Source of the DNA: Phycomyces blakesleeanus NRRL 1555(-)
Lineage: Eukaryota; Mucoromycota; Mucoromycetes; Mucorales; Phycomycetaceae
Assembly (NCBI RefSeq): GCF_001638985.1
Contig: NW_017265154.1
Location: 971,262 to 1,035,261 of the forward strand
DNA length: 64,000 nucleotides
Direction of reading: 5' to 3'
Shown piece by piece: positions 47,602 to 58,825 of this stretch. The number at the start of each line of letters is the position of its first letter. The stretch's first letter is position 1. Under the pieces are notes generated by a model. That model was not told where the DNA came from. It ran no database searches and saw nothing but the letters and a program-made list of their open reading frames with translations. Both the position numbers and the translations under genes were made by a program.

Positions 47602-50600
47602 ATGTCAAACAACAACAACAATTCAGAATGCAAGTGCTCTAAATACTCTTCCAATAGCATGAGATTTGTTTTGGTGTCTACCCAAACACTCAGAAGACAT
47701 GCACAACAGGATATCATGAGACTATATCAGTCAGGATCTTCTTGTAAGTTCAAATTTAAGAAAATTATTATTGAGACAATTTTAATTAAATATTTATTTT
47801 CATATAATATAGCCTCAGTTATAGAAGTAATGTCGAATGACAATGACATAGAAATTGACTTTGAAGACAATGTTGATGCCGAAGATCAAGTTGAAGATAT
47901 GCATAGTTTTTTTATTAAAGTTTTATAATCGTTTATAATATCTAATAATTTGATTCTTTTTTACCTAACAAAACAGCCGAAGACTTACCTCTTTTTGACA
48001 TTGATTCCTTGTTTGATTCTTAAAGCAAAGATGAGGGTGTCATTGAAGCAACCATTTTGGATATTTCTGACGATGAATCTGATGATATTAGAGGTTAGTA
48101 CAAAAAGCACATATAAATCAATAAAGTCAACAAGTATTGATTTTTTTTTCAAATAGAGCACTTTTCTTCATCCAATATGCCAGTCAATCCTACTCATGCT
48201 TTCATTGCTTCTTTTGCTGCCTTCTTCATATCCAAATATGTTGTCAATTCTGGTGGTGCTGTTCTGTTAAAGTTTCTTAACGAAGTATTGGCACACTTTG
48301 GACAGTCTTTCCGTCTTCCCCTCAGTATAAACGGTGTCAACTCTATGACCGGTCTCAGCAACGTGACTTGAGGTGTCCAGCGGTTTGTTGCATGTGGCAA
48401 TTGTAATAAAGTATATGAAAAGTCCGATGTTGTTTCAGAGTGCTGTAATTTCGAGAGACTCTCTGGTAGAGAATGTGGAAACGCTCTTTTCTTTGCAACA
48501 TCAAGAGCTTTGACTATCCCCAAAAAGATCTACATGTATAACTCCATAATCAAAACATTGTCTATCCTTTTTTGCCACCCTGGATTCGAAGACACCATCA
48601 ACCATTGGAGAATCAGAGTGCAAGTTCCAGGCTTGATGTTTGACATTTACGATGGTACAAAGTAGAACAGTCTGAAGGATAGCAATGGTTTATCATTTGT
48701 GAATCATGAGCGCTCCATAATGCTTACCATGAACATCGATTGGTTTCAACCTTTCGATGGGGTCACTTACTCCTGTGGTGCGATATACCTTTACATCAAC
48801 AACTTGCCAAGATCAGAATGGTACAAGAAGGAGAATGTTGTTCTCGTTGGTCTCATGCCAGGGCCCAAGAAAGCAAAGACAAGTGAGATCAATCACTACC
48901 TCCATCCCCTTGCCGTGGAACTCAACCAGTTGTATGACGGTGTGGTGATGCCTACCGTACAGTGCCCATCTGGTACTCTTGTCCGTGCTGCCCTTCTTCT
49001 TGTTGCCTGTGACATTCCTGCTGCCTGTAAGACTTGTGGGTTCACCTCTCATTCAAGCACATGTGTATGCAATAAGTGCAACCGACAGTTCCATCACCTT
49101 CCAGACTCCAATGCTGTGGACTACTCTGGGTTCGTGTTTCTGAGTGGGTGCCTCGCACTGATGCCAAAAACTGCTGTGATGCCAAGTTATGAAGAATGGC
49201 CAGCAGTGATGCACAGAGAAAGAGATTGGAGAGGGAAAATGGTGTCCAATGGTCAGAATTGCATGACCTGGTTTACTTTAACCTCGTGGAGTGCACTGTC
49301 ATTGATCCGATGCACAACCTGTACCTCGGAACAGCAAAGAGGATAATGGTGAAATGGAGATCTTCAGGTCTCATCACAGATGCACACTTGGCCGAAATAC
49401 AGTTGGATGCTGACAAGCTTGTACTGCCAGAGGACTACATGCCATTAGGGACAAAGATTGGGTGTGGCTTCCTATTCATGAAGGCCGACGAGTGGAAGTC
49501 TTGGTGCTTGGTGTACTCTCCTGTTCTCCTGCGTGGTCATCTACCTGAAGCTCATCTCGGTAACTGGACAACGTTTGTCAATGCATGCCAGTACCTCTCA
49601 ATGCCAAACATATCCATGGCTCACCTTGATGAAGCCCATCAATCTTTGGAGACTTTCTGCAGAGAGTGCGAGAAGTTGTATAAAGCCCCATTCCTTTCAC
49701 CAAACATGCATCTCCATCTTCATCTGCGAGAGACTGTACTGAACTTTGGCCTGATTTATGGCTATTGGCTTTTTAGTTTCGAAAGATGCAATGGTATCTT
49801 GAAAAACTATACAACAAATAGAAAAGACGGGTTTGAGGGAACCTATATGAAGAAGTATCTTGAAGAAGCATACAAGGGAGATCTTATTCGCCAAACTTTG
49901 CCAATAATTTGACCTGAGCATTCGGCAATCATCCTTGAGCTCACTGCATCCACTGCCAATTCCATAGCCACTTCCACTTCCACTGCCACCTCAATACAAT
50001 TCGATATCACTACTTTTCTTGATTCTCCTGAGATCAACTTTGATATCATCAAGGGAAACGAGCCTTTGCCCCCTTCCGCACTTTCTTTAGCTCTAAAGGG
50101 GGAGATTTCCATGGATGAATCAGAGTATGAGCATTTGTTGGAATACTATTGCAAGACATACAATGATCAAACTCTTGTTTATTATTGTCAGGCTGGTCAT
50201 TCCGATAATTTTGTTAACAATTGGATATAGAAGTTTGAATCAATCAATCTTCTTGGGCAAATCTACAAGAGCAAAACGAAGAATCAGCGTGGGTCGTTCA
50301 TGCAAGCCTTGTTTGAGACAAGTGATGGTAGAAGTACCAAGCCATACGCAGGTCAAATTCAGTACCTCTTTGTCAATACTGCTGTAAACTCATTTGCTGG
50401 TCATGCAAGCCAACATGTATTTGCATATATACGATGGTACAAGGAAGTTTTACTTCAGCCCAGAACAGGAGAAGGAGTTGAGGTGAATGAGGTGAGGTTC
50501 GAAGATGACAGCATGAACAGCATTCTCCCAGTGCATAGAATCTGCTATCCAGTCGCAGTAGGCAAGCACCTTGGTTTAGAAGGCGAAGTTCAGATGTGTG

Positions 50601-50617
50601 TAGTTCCTTTGCCATGA
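47602..50617 (+). pseudogene. Tnp2-family transposase, copy 2, multiply broken
   Basis: Homologue of the gene at 39728-42891, clearly related but well diverged. Exon 1 at 47602 (MSNNNNNSECKCSKYSSNSM) keeps the Cys-rich start. The main exon follows an acceptor just before EHFSSSNMPVNPTHAFIASF. The core includes MLTMNIDWFQPFDGVTYSCG, VVLVGLMPGPKKAKTSEINH, ACDIPAACKTCGFTSHSST with CVCNKC, VIDPMHNLYLGTAKRIMVKW and YGYWLFSFERCNGILKN. Breaks: TGA at 48369-48371, a TAG in DGTK*NSLKD (about 48664), a frameshift near 49135-49150, a TGA just before RMASSDAQRK (about 49188), TGA at 49910-49912 and TAG at about 50227. The last frame ends at 50617. It cannot make an active protein. Confidence 0.85.
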
Positions 50618-50839
50618 AAAATATATATTTAGATTCAAATACAAAAATAAAACACGTATAAAAAAGAAATATTAATTAATACAGACTAATATATATAGGT
50701 GCATGTCTATTTTTTATTATTTCTATAAATTTTTGTTTGTACTTGGCATGCTATACATGCATCTGTATATATCATGCTAATCCGTAAACATAAACAAGTA
50801 GAAAAAAGACTCTAAAATAGTTGGCAAGAAAAAAATGAT

Positions 50840-52642
50840 TTATTTTGAAAAGCACCAATCTGGTAAAGTGACTTCCAAATTCTTGGGAATGCTCAATTCT
50901 TTCTCATAAGGGATGTGCTTTTTCAAGCTTTCTGAATTTTTCTTCAAACGGATAACAGTAAGTTCATCAATAGTACTAATAAACGTCTGGAGCTGGTTTA
51001 AAGAATAAATAGTATTAATAAAGTATTATTATTTTCTTTAAAACATAAATAGATGTTTAACATTACCTCATCAGTTCTCCAGCTGAGACAATATGCCCGC
51101 ACTTTGTTATCTCCATCTGACTCGCCATCAGACATCATGTCAATAGAAAGAATATTTCCACAATCATATCGATTCATGCCCTCATGAATAGCCTCTGTAT
51201 ATGTCTGGTACGTGATAATACAATGGTCAAGAAGCTACCAAAGAATATTGTATTAAAACATTAAATCAATAGTAAATTAACTTTATTTTAAAACTTATGG
51301 TCTTTGTTGTAAATGAGTATTGACTACTGCTGTAATTGAGAATAAGTCTGAAGGAAATAATATAAGGCCTCAGCTATTCCAGTCAAAGGTGTCTACCGAT
51401 TACTTTATTATTTAACACACAGGTTTAGCATGTGTGATAGTGATTATATTTCATATGATGATATCACCATAATATGGGATACATCAGTGGATTATTATAA
51501 GCATAATTATAACTCATAAACACATTTACTTTTGATGTTAATACTTCATTGGGACTACACACATTTATATAATTCATCATACATTAGTTATCCCAAGATC
51601 ACGTTGCTCTGATTAAGGCTCAGATAGGATCGATTACCTGACCCCAGTCATATAATTTTCCCAATCCAAAACAATATAAATAGCAGTAGTAGTTCAGTGT
51701 AGGAACCTGGTCAAACTTTGATACAAAATCTTTCTCAATAAAGAAAACCTACACAAGTTCTCACGAATCTTCGTTCCTAATTTCAAATCTTCAATTCTTC
51801 CTCTTAAAAACTTCTTCAACTTCAACCACCACAACAGTCTTCTTTCTGTTGTGTCTTCTTCCAGCTTTATTTCTAGCCATAATCTTCTCTGCTGAGGTCT
51901 GGAAGACTCACACTTGATTTTGGTAGTGATTCTTTATTATATTTATAATGACACTCTTTGACACATTTGTGCAACATCTTTGAGGTCTCATGTACTTGAA
52001 GAGAGCCAGTGCAAGTGTCTTGCTGTACTTATCGTCATACGTGCCAGTCATTGACCATGCTGATCTATTATTATTCTCAGCAACTTTGAGCGGGTCTGTG
52101 CTAACAAAGTTTGGTTTCTTGATGTAACTATTGATAAGTTGCTATAAAAACAGTATTAGATATATTAATCAGTAATATTATTATCAATTTACTTACAGAA
52201 ATCAAGAGATGATATTTCGCTTTAAGGTCAAGATCATTATCTATGGAAGAAGAAGAATCCGCTTGTACAGCAGAAGGCATCACGGAATTTTGGCTGGTCA
52301 TTGCCTTTTTTATTTCGTCATTTTCAGTCATGAGCTGAAGGACCGAGTTCTTCAAAAATTCATTTGTCTTGTTAGACAAATCCAGGCCATTCTTCAAATG
52401 AGTTATTGCATCAGTCACTCCTTTTGCATTTTCTTGTAAGGATTGCATTGACACATTGTTGGCTGTCAACAAGGTAAGAATGTGATCCATTGGGGTCACA
52501 GCAACTTGAACTTCAGGGGCTGTGTCAACTGCTACTTCTGGAGTTGGTGTATCAATTGGAGCAACAACACCTGCAATTGTGCTATTACAAAATTTATGCA
52601 TAGGTTGGGTTGGCGGGGAGCAGTAGGAATGCGCTTTGTCAT
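50840..52642 (-). pseudogene. Accessory ORF of copy 2, split by a solo LTR
   Basis: Counterpart of the accessory gene at 43029-44157. It starts at about 52642 (MTKRIPTAPRQPN, then a probable small frameshift near 52600). It has an acidic and Ala/Thr-rich stretch, a coiled-coil-like VTDAITHLKNGLDLSNKTNE, YDDKYSKTLALALFKYMRPQ, a basic ARNKAGRRHNRKK segment cut by the LTR at 51305-51836, then LLDHCIITYQTYTEAIHEGM, NRYDCGNIL, MMSDGESDGDNKVRAYCLSW, RTDE, and ends in NLEVTLPDWCFSK with a stop at 50840-50842. Features shared with copy 1 are a C-x-G-x-[IL] motif, MS-[ED]-GESD, W-R-[ST]-DE and LP-x-W near the C-terminus. The function is unknown. Confidence 0.75.
51305..51836 (+). mobile_element. Solo LTR, family A, 532 bp
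   Basis: It starts TGTTGTAAATGAGTATTGA, ends CCACCACAACA, and has the perfect 5-bp duplication GTCTT (51300-51304 and 51837-51841). A TATA-like ATATAAATAGCAG lies at about 51672. It is inserted in an exon of the copy 2 accessory gene and is therefore younger than copy 2. Confidence 0.9.
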
Positions 52643-53089
52643 TTTCTGTTAATAAAATAAATATTAATAATTTTCAACTAATATTGTACAATTCACTACA
52701 CTTGTTATATCATATTTAAAATTCACATGCTAGTAAAGAGGATAAGCGGTGCAGATTAACTCTCTACCTTTCATTTGATATTTAAGCACATCTCCCAACC
52801 GCTTGATCCACATTTAGACAACTTCTTTTCTAACTCAATGAAGCACAAAGTAGTATTTCAAGATGACAGTGGTCATCTTCTTTTGGAGTATTACTTTTTA
52901 CTGCCCGCATTTTGTCAGGGTCAAACTGGATTTTAAGACAAGTCTTTTTTTTTTCTTTTAGCAACATTTATTATTAATATTTTCTTTGTTTCTCTTTTGC
53001 TTATGTTTTTACAATTTCAGTTATAATTTTTTCTTTCTTTTATAGCTCAATACCAAATATGTGTCTCTTTGTTTGGCTATGTTATAAAT

Positions 53090-53612
53090 GAGTATTGACT
53101 ACTGCTGTAATTGAGAATAAGTCTGAAAGAAATAATATAAGGCCTCAGCTATTCCAGTCAAAGGTGTCTACTGATTACTTTATTATTTAACACACAGGTT
53201 TAGCATGCATGATAGTGATTATATTTCATATGATGATATCACTATAATATGGGATACATCAGTGGATCATTATAAGCATAATTATAACTCATAAACACAT
53301 TTACTTTTGATATTAATACTTCATTGGGACTACACACATTTATATAATTAATCATAAATTAATTATCCCAAGATCACGTTGCTCTGATTAAGGCTCAGAT
53401 AGAATCGATTACCTGACCCCAGTCATATAATTTTCCTGATTCAAAATAATATAAATAGCAGTAGTAGTTCAGTGTAGGAACCTCGTCAAACTTTTATATA
53501 AAATCCTTTCTCAATAAACAAAATCTACACAAGTTTTCATGAATCTTCATTCCTAATCTCAAATCTTCAATTCTTTCTCTTAAAAACTTTTTCAACTTCA
53601 ACCACCACAACA
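53090..53612 (+). mobile_element. Solo LTR, family A, 523 bp
   Basis: It starts TGTTATAAATGAGTATTGA and ends CCACCACAACA, closely similar to the LTR at 51305. The flanks are GGCTA (53085-53089) and GACTA (53613-53617), a 5-bp duplication with one change. Several differences from the 51305 copy are CG to TG or CA. Confidence 0.85.
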
Positions 53613-53630
53613 GACTATACTCTGTCTGAT

Positions 53631-54150
53631 ATATCAAGGTAAGATATCATTCTCTTACAGATCTTTGTTACTCATCATATTGTTTGTCTAGCCATTGCTA
53701 CTCATTTCCATTGAGTCTCATCATCTCTTAATCGAACATGATGGTAAGTTTTTTTCTTAAAAAAAAATTTAAATTATTTTTTTGTCTTCCTCATAAATAT
53801 ATATTTATTTCTATTATGATTTATTAGTTATGTCTGATATTATGCAGGAAGACATATAATCCGTAATATTTGGTAAGTTAACTACAATGTATTTAATAAA
53901 AACGCCTTTACTATGCACAATATTAATAATTATTCATTTTTAGAATGTATCTCTATTCAAAGACTACTGGTATTGTCTTGATAATTCTGAAGAACATGTT
54001 TATATCAATTTTATGTCAAGTCTTCTCCACCTTGTAAGTATTTATGAAGAAATTTCAATTTAAATCATTTACTAATTCTTCTTTTTTATTAATCATTTTT
54101 TAATAGCATTCCCGCTATTAAAGTATGTATTCCATGTCTACTCCCGGAAG
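53631..54150 (+). other. Possible small multi-exon transcript in the right arm of copy 2
   Basis: A series of GTAAG donors and YAG acceptors (for example donors at about 53639, 53743, 53871 and 54028) surrounds an open segment with NVSLFKDYWYCLDNSEEHVY, INFMSSLLHL, ending HSRY before TAA. It occupies the same place as the series at 44824-45254 in copy 1, downstream of the accessory gene's start and toward the right terminal repeat. The coding status is uncertain. Confidence 0.25.
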
Positions 54151-54831
54151 GCTTTAAATTATATATAGCGAGCAAAAAGTATTAGCGATTATAATAGCTA
54201 TAGTATCAAAACTGTTGCGAAATTAGGATTTTTATCTAGAAAAGATTTTCCTATCAAATAAAACAAAATTGAACAAAAAATGTATAACCCAATGTTTTTC
54301 CAAAAAATAAATAAATAAAAGTAAAATAAATAAATAAACCAAAGAGGCTTGTTTATAAGAATCTAACCATGCTTTGTTTCTCTTTTCCATTGTAAAAAAA
54401 CCTAGTTTCATTACTTTTGTGTGTATAAAAAACCTAGTTTCATCACTTTGAGCATATATAAAAAACCAACTATCACCATTTCTTTATATTGTAAAAAATC
54501 TACAATCATCTTTTTGATAGTTTTTAAAGCATTTCTGCAGCAAATAAAAAAACCTAGTAAAAATAATAATATGGGACGCTAGCTCTTTATAGACCTCAAA
54601 ATATAACACATAAAGAGGTAGACTCGATAGGAGTAAAGCATAACTACAATATTTATTCAGTTTCCATAGTTTGCGGACTGACAATCATTCTACTTTGGGT
54701 TTTTGTGTACCCGTTGTTATGATGATACATATCAGCACCATAGATGATATCGTATCATTGCTCAAAATGATATATCACAAAAATTGTGCTAATATCGGCT
54801 CAATCATCTACATTTTTGGTACATTTGATCC

Positions 54832-54858
54832 AGATGAAATTACCTTATTTTTCCAGTG
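54832..54858 (-). repeat. Right terminal inverted repeat of copy 2
   Basis: Inverted copy of 47019-47045 ending TTTTTCCAGTG. It is followed at once by ATA and resumed satellite. Confidence 0.9.
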
Positions 54859-55078
54859 ATATAAGCTGTTGATCACCAATTGGGTATATATAAGCTGATT
54901 ACAGGTAATCTGCACTATATATAAACACATGATATCCAATCTGATATATATATAAGTGGAAAACAGTCAATCTCATACATATATAAGCTGAACACTGCCG
55001 ATCTAGTATATATATAAATAAATGATATCCGATCTGATATATATGTAAGTCAATAATAGTCAATCTGTATTATATATA
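54859..55078. repeat. 31-bp satellite block S1 (right of copy 2)
   Basis: Continuation of the block at 46496-47018 after the transposon, with the same TATATATAAGCTG-type units, fading into the next spacer. Confidence 0.85.
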
Positions 55079-56095
55079 TATATTTATCACATCCAATTCA
55101 CAACTTATATAAGTTAATAAAATATAATATATAATCAATATTAGCCAATAACATTTGATTTATCACTAATATTAGCCTATAACATCTTATCCATCTCTGA
55201 TATTAGTCAATAGCATTGGATATATCACATTATATATATTCATACTTGTCAATATCCAAGTCATATCCAATCATCTTGTCAAATATAAGTTACATACTCT
55301 AATCATATTTAATCTTTAATATTATATATATTCACAACTCTTTTATAATCTTTATATATATATATATAATATATAAATATATCAAAATTATAATAAATAT
55401 TAATAAGTTGATTTGTTCATATATTTTTTTATTGATCTATATAATAATATTTTGATTTTTATAAGAAAATTAGTAAAAAAATATGAGAATTAATTTTTAT
55501 TAATTCTGTACTTGCTGTTTACATATTTTGATACTTTTATATTATACTACTAAATTTTTTTTATATAGCAAAAAAAATTAAAAAATTATTACTTAGTAAG
55601 AATTTGAATTTTCATTAGAAGAGATATATTTAATTATTATTGGAATGGCTTTTTGATAGTTTAAAGTTAAATGTTTTTCCATGCCAAGCTTTTACATAGT
55701 TGCTATTTATATAACCTATCTTCCCACACTAAAAATGCCAAGACTTCTCACACTAGGTGCATTCAGACTAACCAAAAAAGGAAATTTTTTGCGAAAAAAG
55801 CTATTTTTTGTCATTTTTTCCCACGAATTCAATGGTATTGTTTACATAGATCATTTATGCAAGATTATGCATGATTATGCACGTTATATAACAAGTATAG
55901 CCAAAAGTTACCAATTTTTTTCAGCAATACAATTGTATTGTTTACATTAGGCGAATATGCATAATGACGTATGTTATACAAACTTTATTTTTTATATTTT
56001 TATATATGTTTAAATTCTCTTATATGTGCCTATATATAATTATGCAATATTATGCAAGATTATGTAAGCTGATAACAACTAATTGACACTATATA
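55079..56095. repeat. Conserved satellite spacer, copy 1
   Basis: About 1 kb of AT-rich unique-looking sequence that recurs at 57811 and 61691. It includes TTTATCACATCCAATT, AATATTAGCC motifs, a T-rich centre and the GATTATGCATGATTATGCA motif. A 67-codon frame at 55671-55874 is shared between copies but varies freely, so it is probably not a protein. Compared with the other two copies, most changes here are CG to CA or TG. Confidence 0.85.
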
Positions 56096-57810
56096 TAAAC
56101 TAATTATAGCTGATCTCATATATATATAAGCTGTTGATTGCCGATCTGACATATATATAAGCTGTTTATTGCCGGTCTGACATATATATAAGCTGTTGAT
56201 TGCCGATCTGGCATATATATAAGCTGTTGACTGCCAATCTGACTTATATATAAGCTGTTAACTGCTAATCTAGCATATATATAAGCTATTGACAGCTGAT
56301 CTAATATATATATAAGCTAATAACCACTAATTTAATATATATATATAAGCTATTGACTACCAATCTGGTATATATATAAGTAGATGATAGCCGGTCTGAT
56401 ATATATATAAGTGGATGACAGCTGATCAGATATATATATAAGTGGATGACAGCTGATCTGCTATATATATATAAGTGGATGACAGCCAATCTGATATATA
56501 TATATAAGCTGATTATAGCTGATGTGCTATATATATATGTGGATGACAGCTGATCTGCTATATATATAAGTGGATGACAGCCGGTCTGATATATATATAA
56601 GTGGATGACAGCTGATCTGCTATATATATAAGTGGATAATAGCTGATCTGCTATATATATAAGTGGATGACAGCCGGTCTGATATATATATAAATGGATG
56701 ACAGCTGATCTGCTATATATATAAGTGGATGACAGCCGGTCTGATATATATATATGTGGATGACAGCTGATCTGCTATATATATAAGTGGATGACAGCCG
56801 GTCTGATATATATATAAGTGGATGACAGCTGATCTGCTATATATATAAGTAGATAATAGCTGATCTGCTATATATATAAGTGGATGACAGCCGGTTTGAT
56901 ATATATATAAGTGGATGACAGCCGGTCTGATATATATATAAGTGGATGACAGCTGATCTGCTATATATATAAGTGGATGACAGCCAGTTTGATATATATA
57001 TATAAGTGGATGACAGTCAATCTGATATATATATATAAGCTGATTATAGCTGATCTGCTATATATATATGTGGATGACAGCTGATCTGCTATATATATAA
57101 GTGGATGACAGCCAGTTTGATATATATATAAGTGGATGACAGCCAATCTGATATATATATATAAGCTAATAATTATTAATCTGGTATATATATAAGCCAA
57201 TAATTACTGATTTCATATATATAAGTAGATGATCGCCGATCTCATATATATTTAAACAGATGATTGTCAATCTGATATATATATAATCTAATTACAGTTA
57301 ATCTCATATATATACAAGTAGATAACAATCAATTTTATATATGTATAAGTGGATAACAGTCAATCTGGTATATATATAAGTTGTTAACCACCAATTGGGT
57401 ATATATATAAGCTGATAACAGGTGATCCACACTATATATAAACATATGATACTCAATCTGATATATATCTAAGCTGATGATAGCTGATCTGGTATATATA
57501 TAAATTGTTGACCGCCAATCAGCTATATATATATAAACTATTAACAGCCTATCTAATATATATATAAGCTGTGGACTGCCAATTGGGTATATATATAAGT
57601 TGTTGACTACCAATTGGGTATATATATAAGCTGATAACAAGTGATCTGCACTATATATAAACATATGATATCCAATCTGATGTATATATAAGTAGATAAC
57701 AGTCAATCTCATACATATATAAGCTGAACACTACTGATCTAGTATATATATAAATAAATGATATCTGATCTGATATATATATAAATCAATAACAGTCAAT
57801 TTATATTATA
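56096..57810. repeat. 31-bp satellite block S2, mainly dimeric B-type
   Basis: It starts with A-type units (GCCGATCTG, TATATATAAGCTG). From about 56390 to 57160 it consists mainly of alternating units: CTGATCTGC plus TATATATAAGTGG, and CCGGTCTG plus ATATATATAAGTGG, each with GATGACAG. This makes a 62-bp dimer. The right part is more degenerate. Confidence 0.9.
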
Positions 57811-58825
57811 TATATATATTTATCACATCCAATTTACTACTTATATAAGTTAATAAAATATAATATATAATCAATATTAGCCAATAACATTTATTTATTA
57901 CTAATATTAGCCTATAACATCTTATCTATCTCTGATATTAGTCAATACCATTGGATCTATCACATTATATATATTCACACTTGTCAATATCCAAGTCATA
58001 TCCGATCATCTCGTCAAATATAAGTTACATACTCTAATCATATTTAATCTTTAATTTTATATATATTCACAACTCTTTTATAATCTTTATATATATATAT
58101 ATAGTATATAAATACATTAAAATTATAATAAATATTAATAAGTTGACTTGTTCATATATTTTTTTATTGATTTATATAATAATATTTTGATTTTTATAAG
58201 AAAATTAGTAAAAAAATATGAAAATTAATTTTTATTAATTCTGTACTTGCTCTTTACATATTTTGATACTTTTATATTATACTACTAAATTTTTTTTATA
58301 TAGCAAAAAAAATTAAAAAATTATTACTTAGTAAGAATTTGAACTTTCATTAGAAGAGATATATTTAATTATTGTCGGAACGGCTTTTTGATAGTTTAAA
58401 GTTAAATGTTTTTCCATGCCAAGCTTTTACATAGCTGCTATTTATATAACCTATCTTCCCACACTAAAAATGCCAAGACTTCTCACGCTAGATGCATTCA
58501 GACTAACCGAAAAAGGAAATTTTTTGCGAAAAAAGCTATTTTTTGTCATTTTTTCCCACGAATTCAATGGTATTGTTTACGTAGATCATTTATGCGAGAT
58601 TATGCATGATTATGCACGTTATATAACAAGTATAGCCAAAAGTTACCAATTTTTTTCAGCAATGCAATTGTATAGTTTACATTATGCGAATATGCATAAT
58701 GACGTATGTTACACAAACTTTATTTTTTATATTTTTATATATGTTTAAATTCTCTTATATGTGCCTATATATAATTATGCAATATTATGCAAGATTATGT
58801 AAGCTGATAACAACTAATTGACACT
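57811..58825. repeat. Conserved satellite spacer, copy 2
   Basis: Nearly identical to the spacer at 61691 and close to the one at 55079. The 67-codon frame at 58406-58609 gives exactly the same translation as the one at 62291, which fits recent duplication rather than selection. Confidence 0.88.

Larger units (their letters stand above)
47019..54858. mobile_element. CACTA-type element, copy 2, 7840 bp, inserted in the satellite
   Basis: The left end begins CACTGGAAAAATAGGGTAAT and the right end is its inverted copy; about 26 bp match with one mismatch (AGGG versus AAGG). ATA lies on both sides (47016-47018 and 54859-54861), a 3-bp target duplication. Removing it rejoins the 31-bp satellite in register (GATATATATA with ATAAGCTGTTG). 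The contents mirror copy 1: a Tnp2-type gene at 47602-50617 and a convergent accessory gene at 50840-52642. Two family-A solo LTRs were added later. Confidence 0.9.

Noticed and set aside
55671..55874. 67-aa frame repeated in three spacers (also 58406-58609 and 62291-62494), and the overlapping longer frames
   Set aside because: The frame is kept only as part of a near-identical spacer. The differing copy changes amino acids freely, mainly by CpG transitions, and there is no promoter or recognisable domain.
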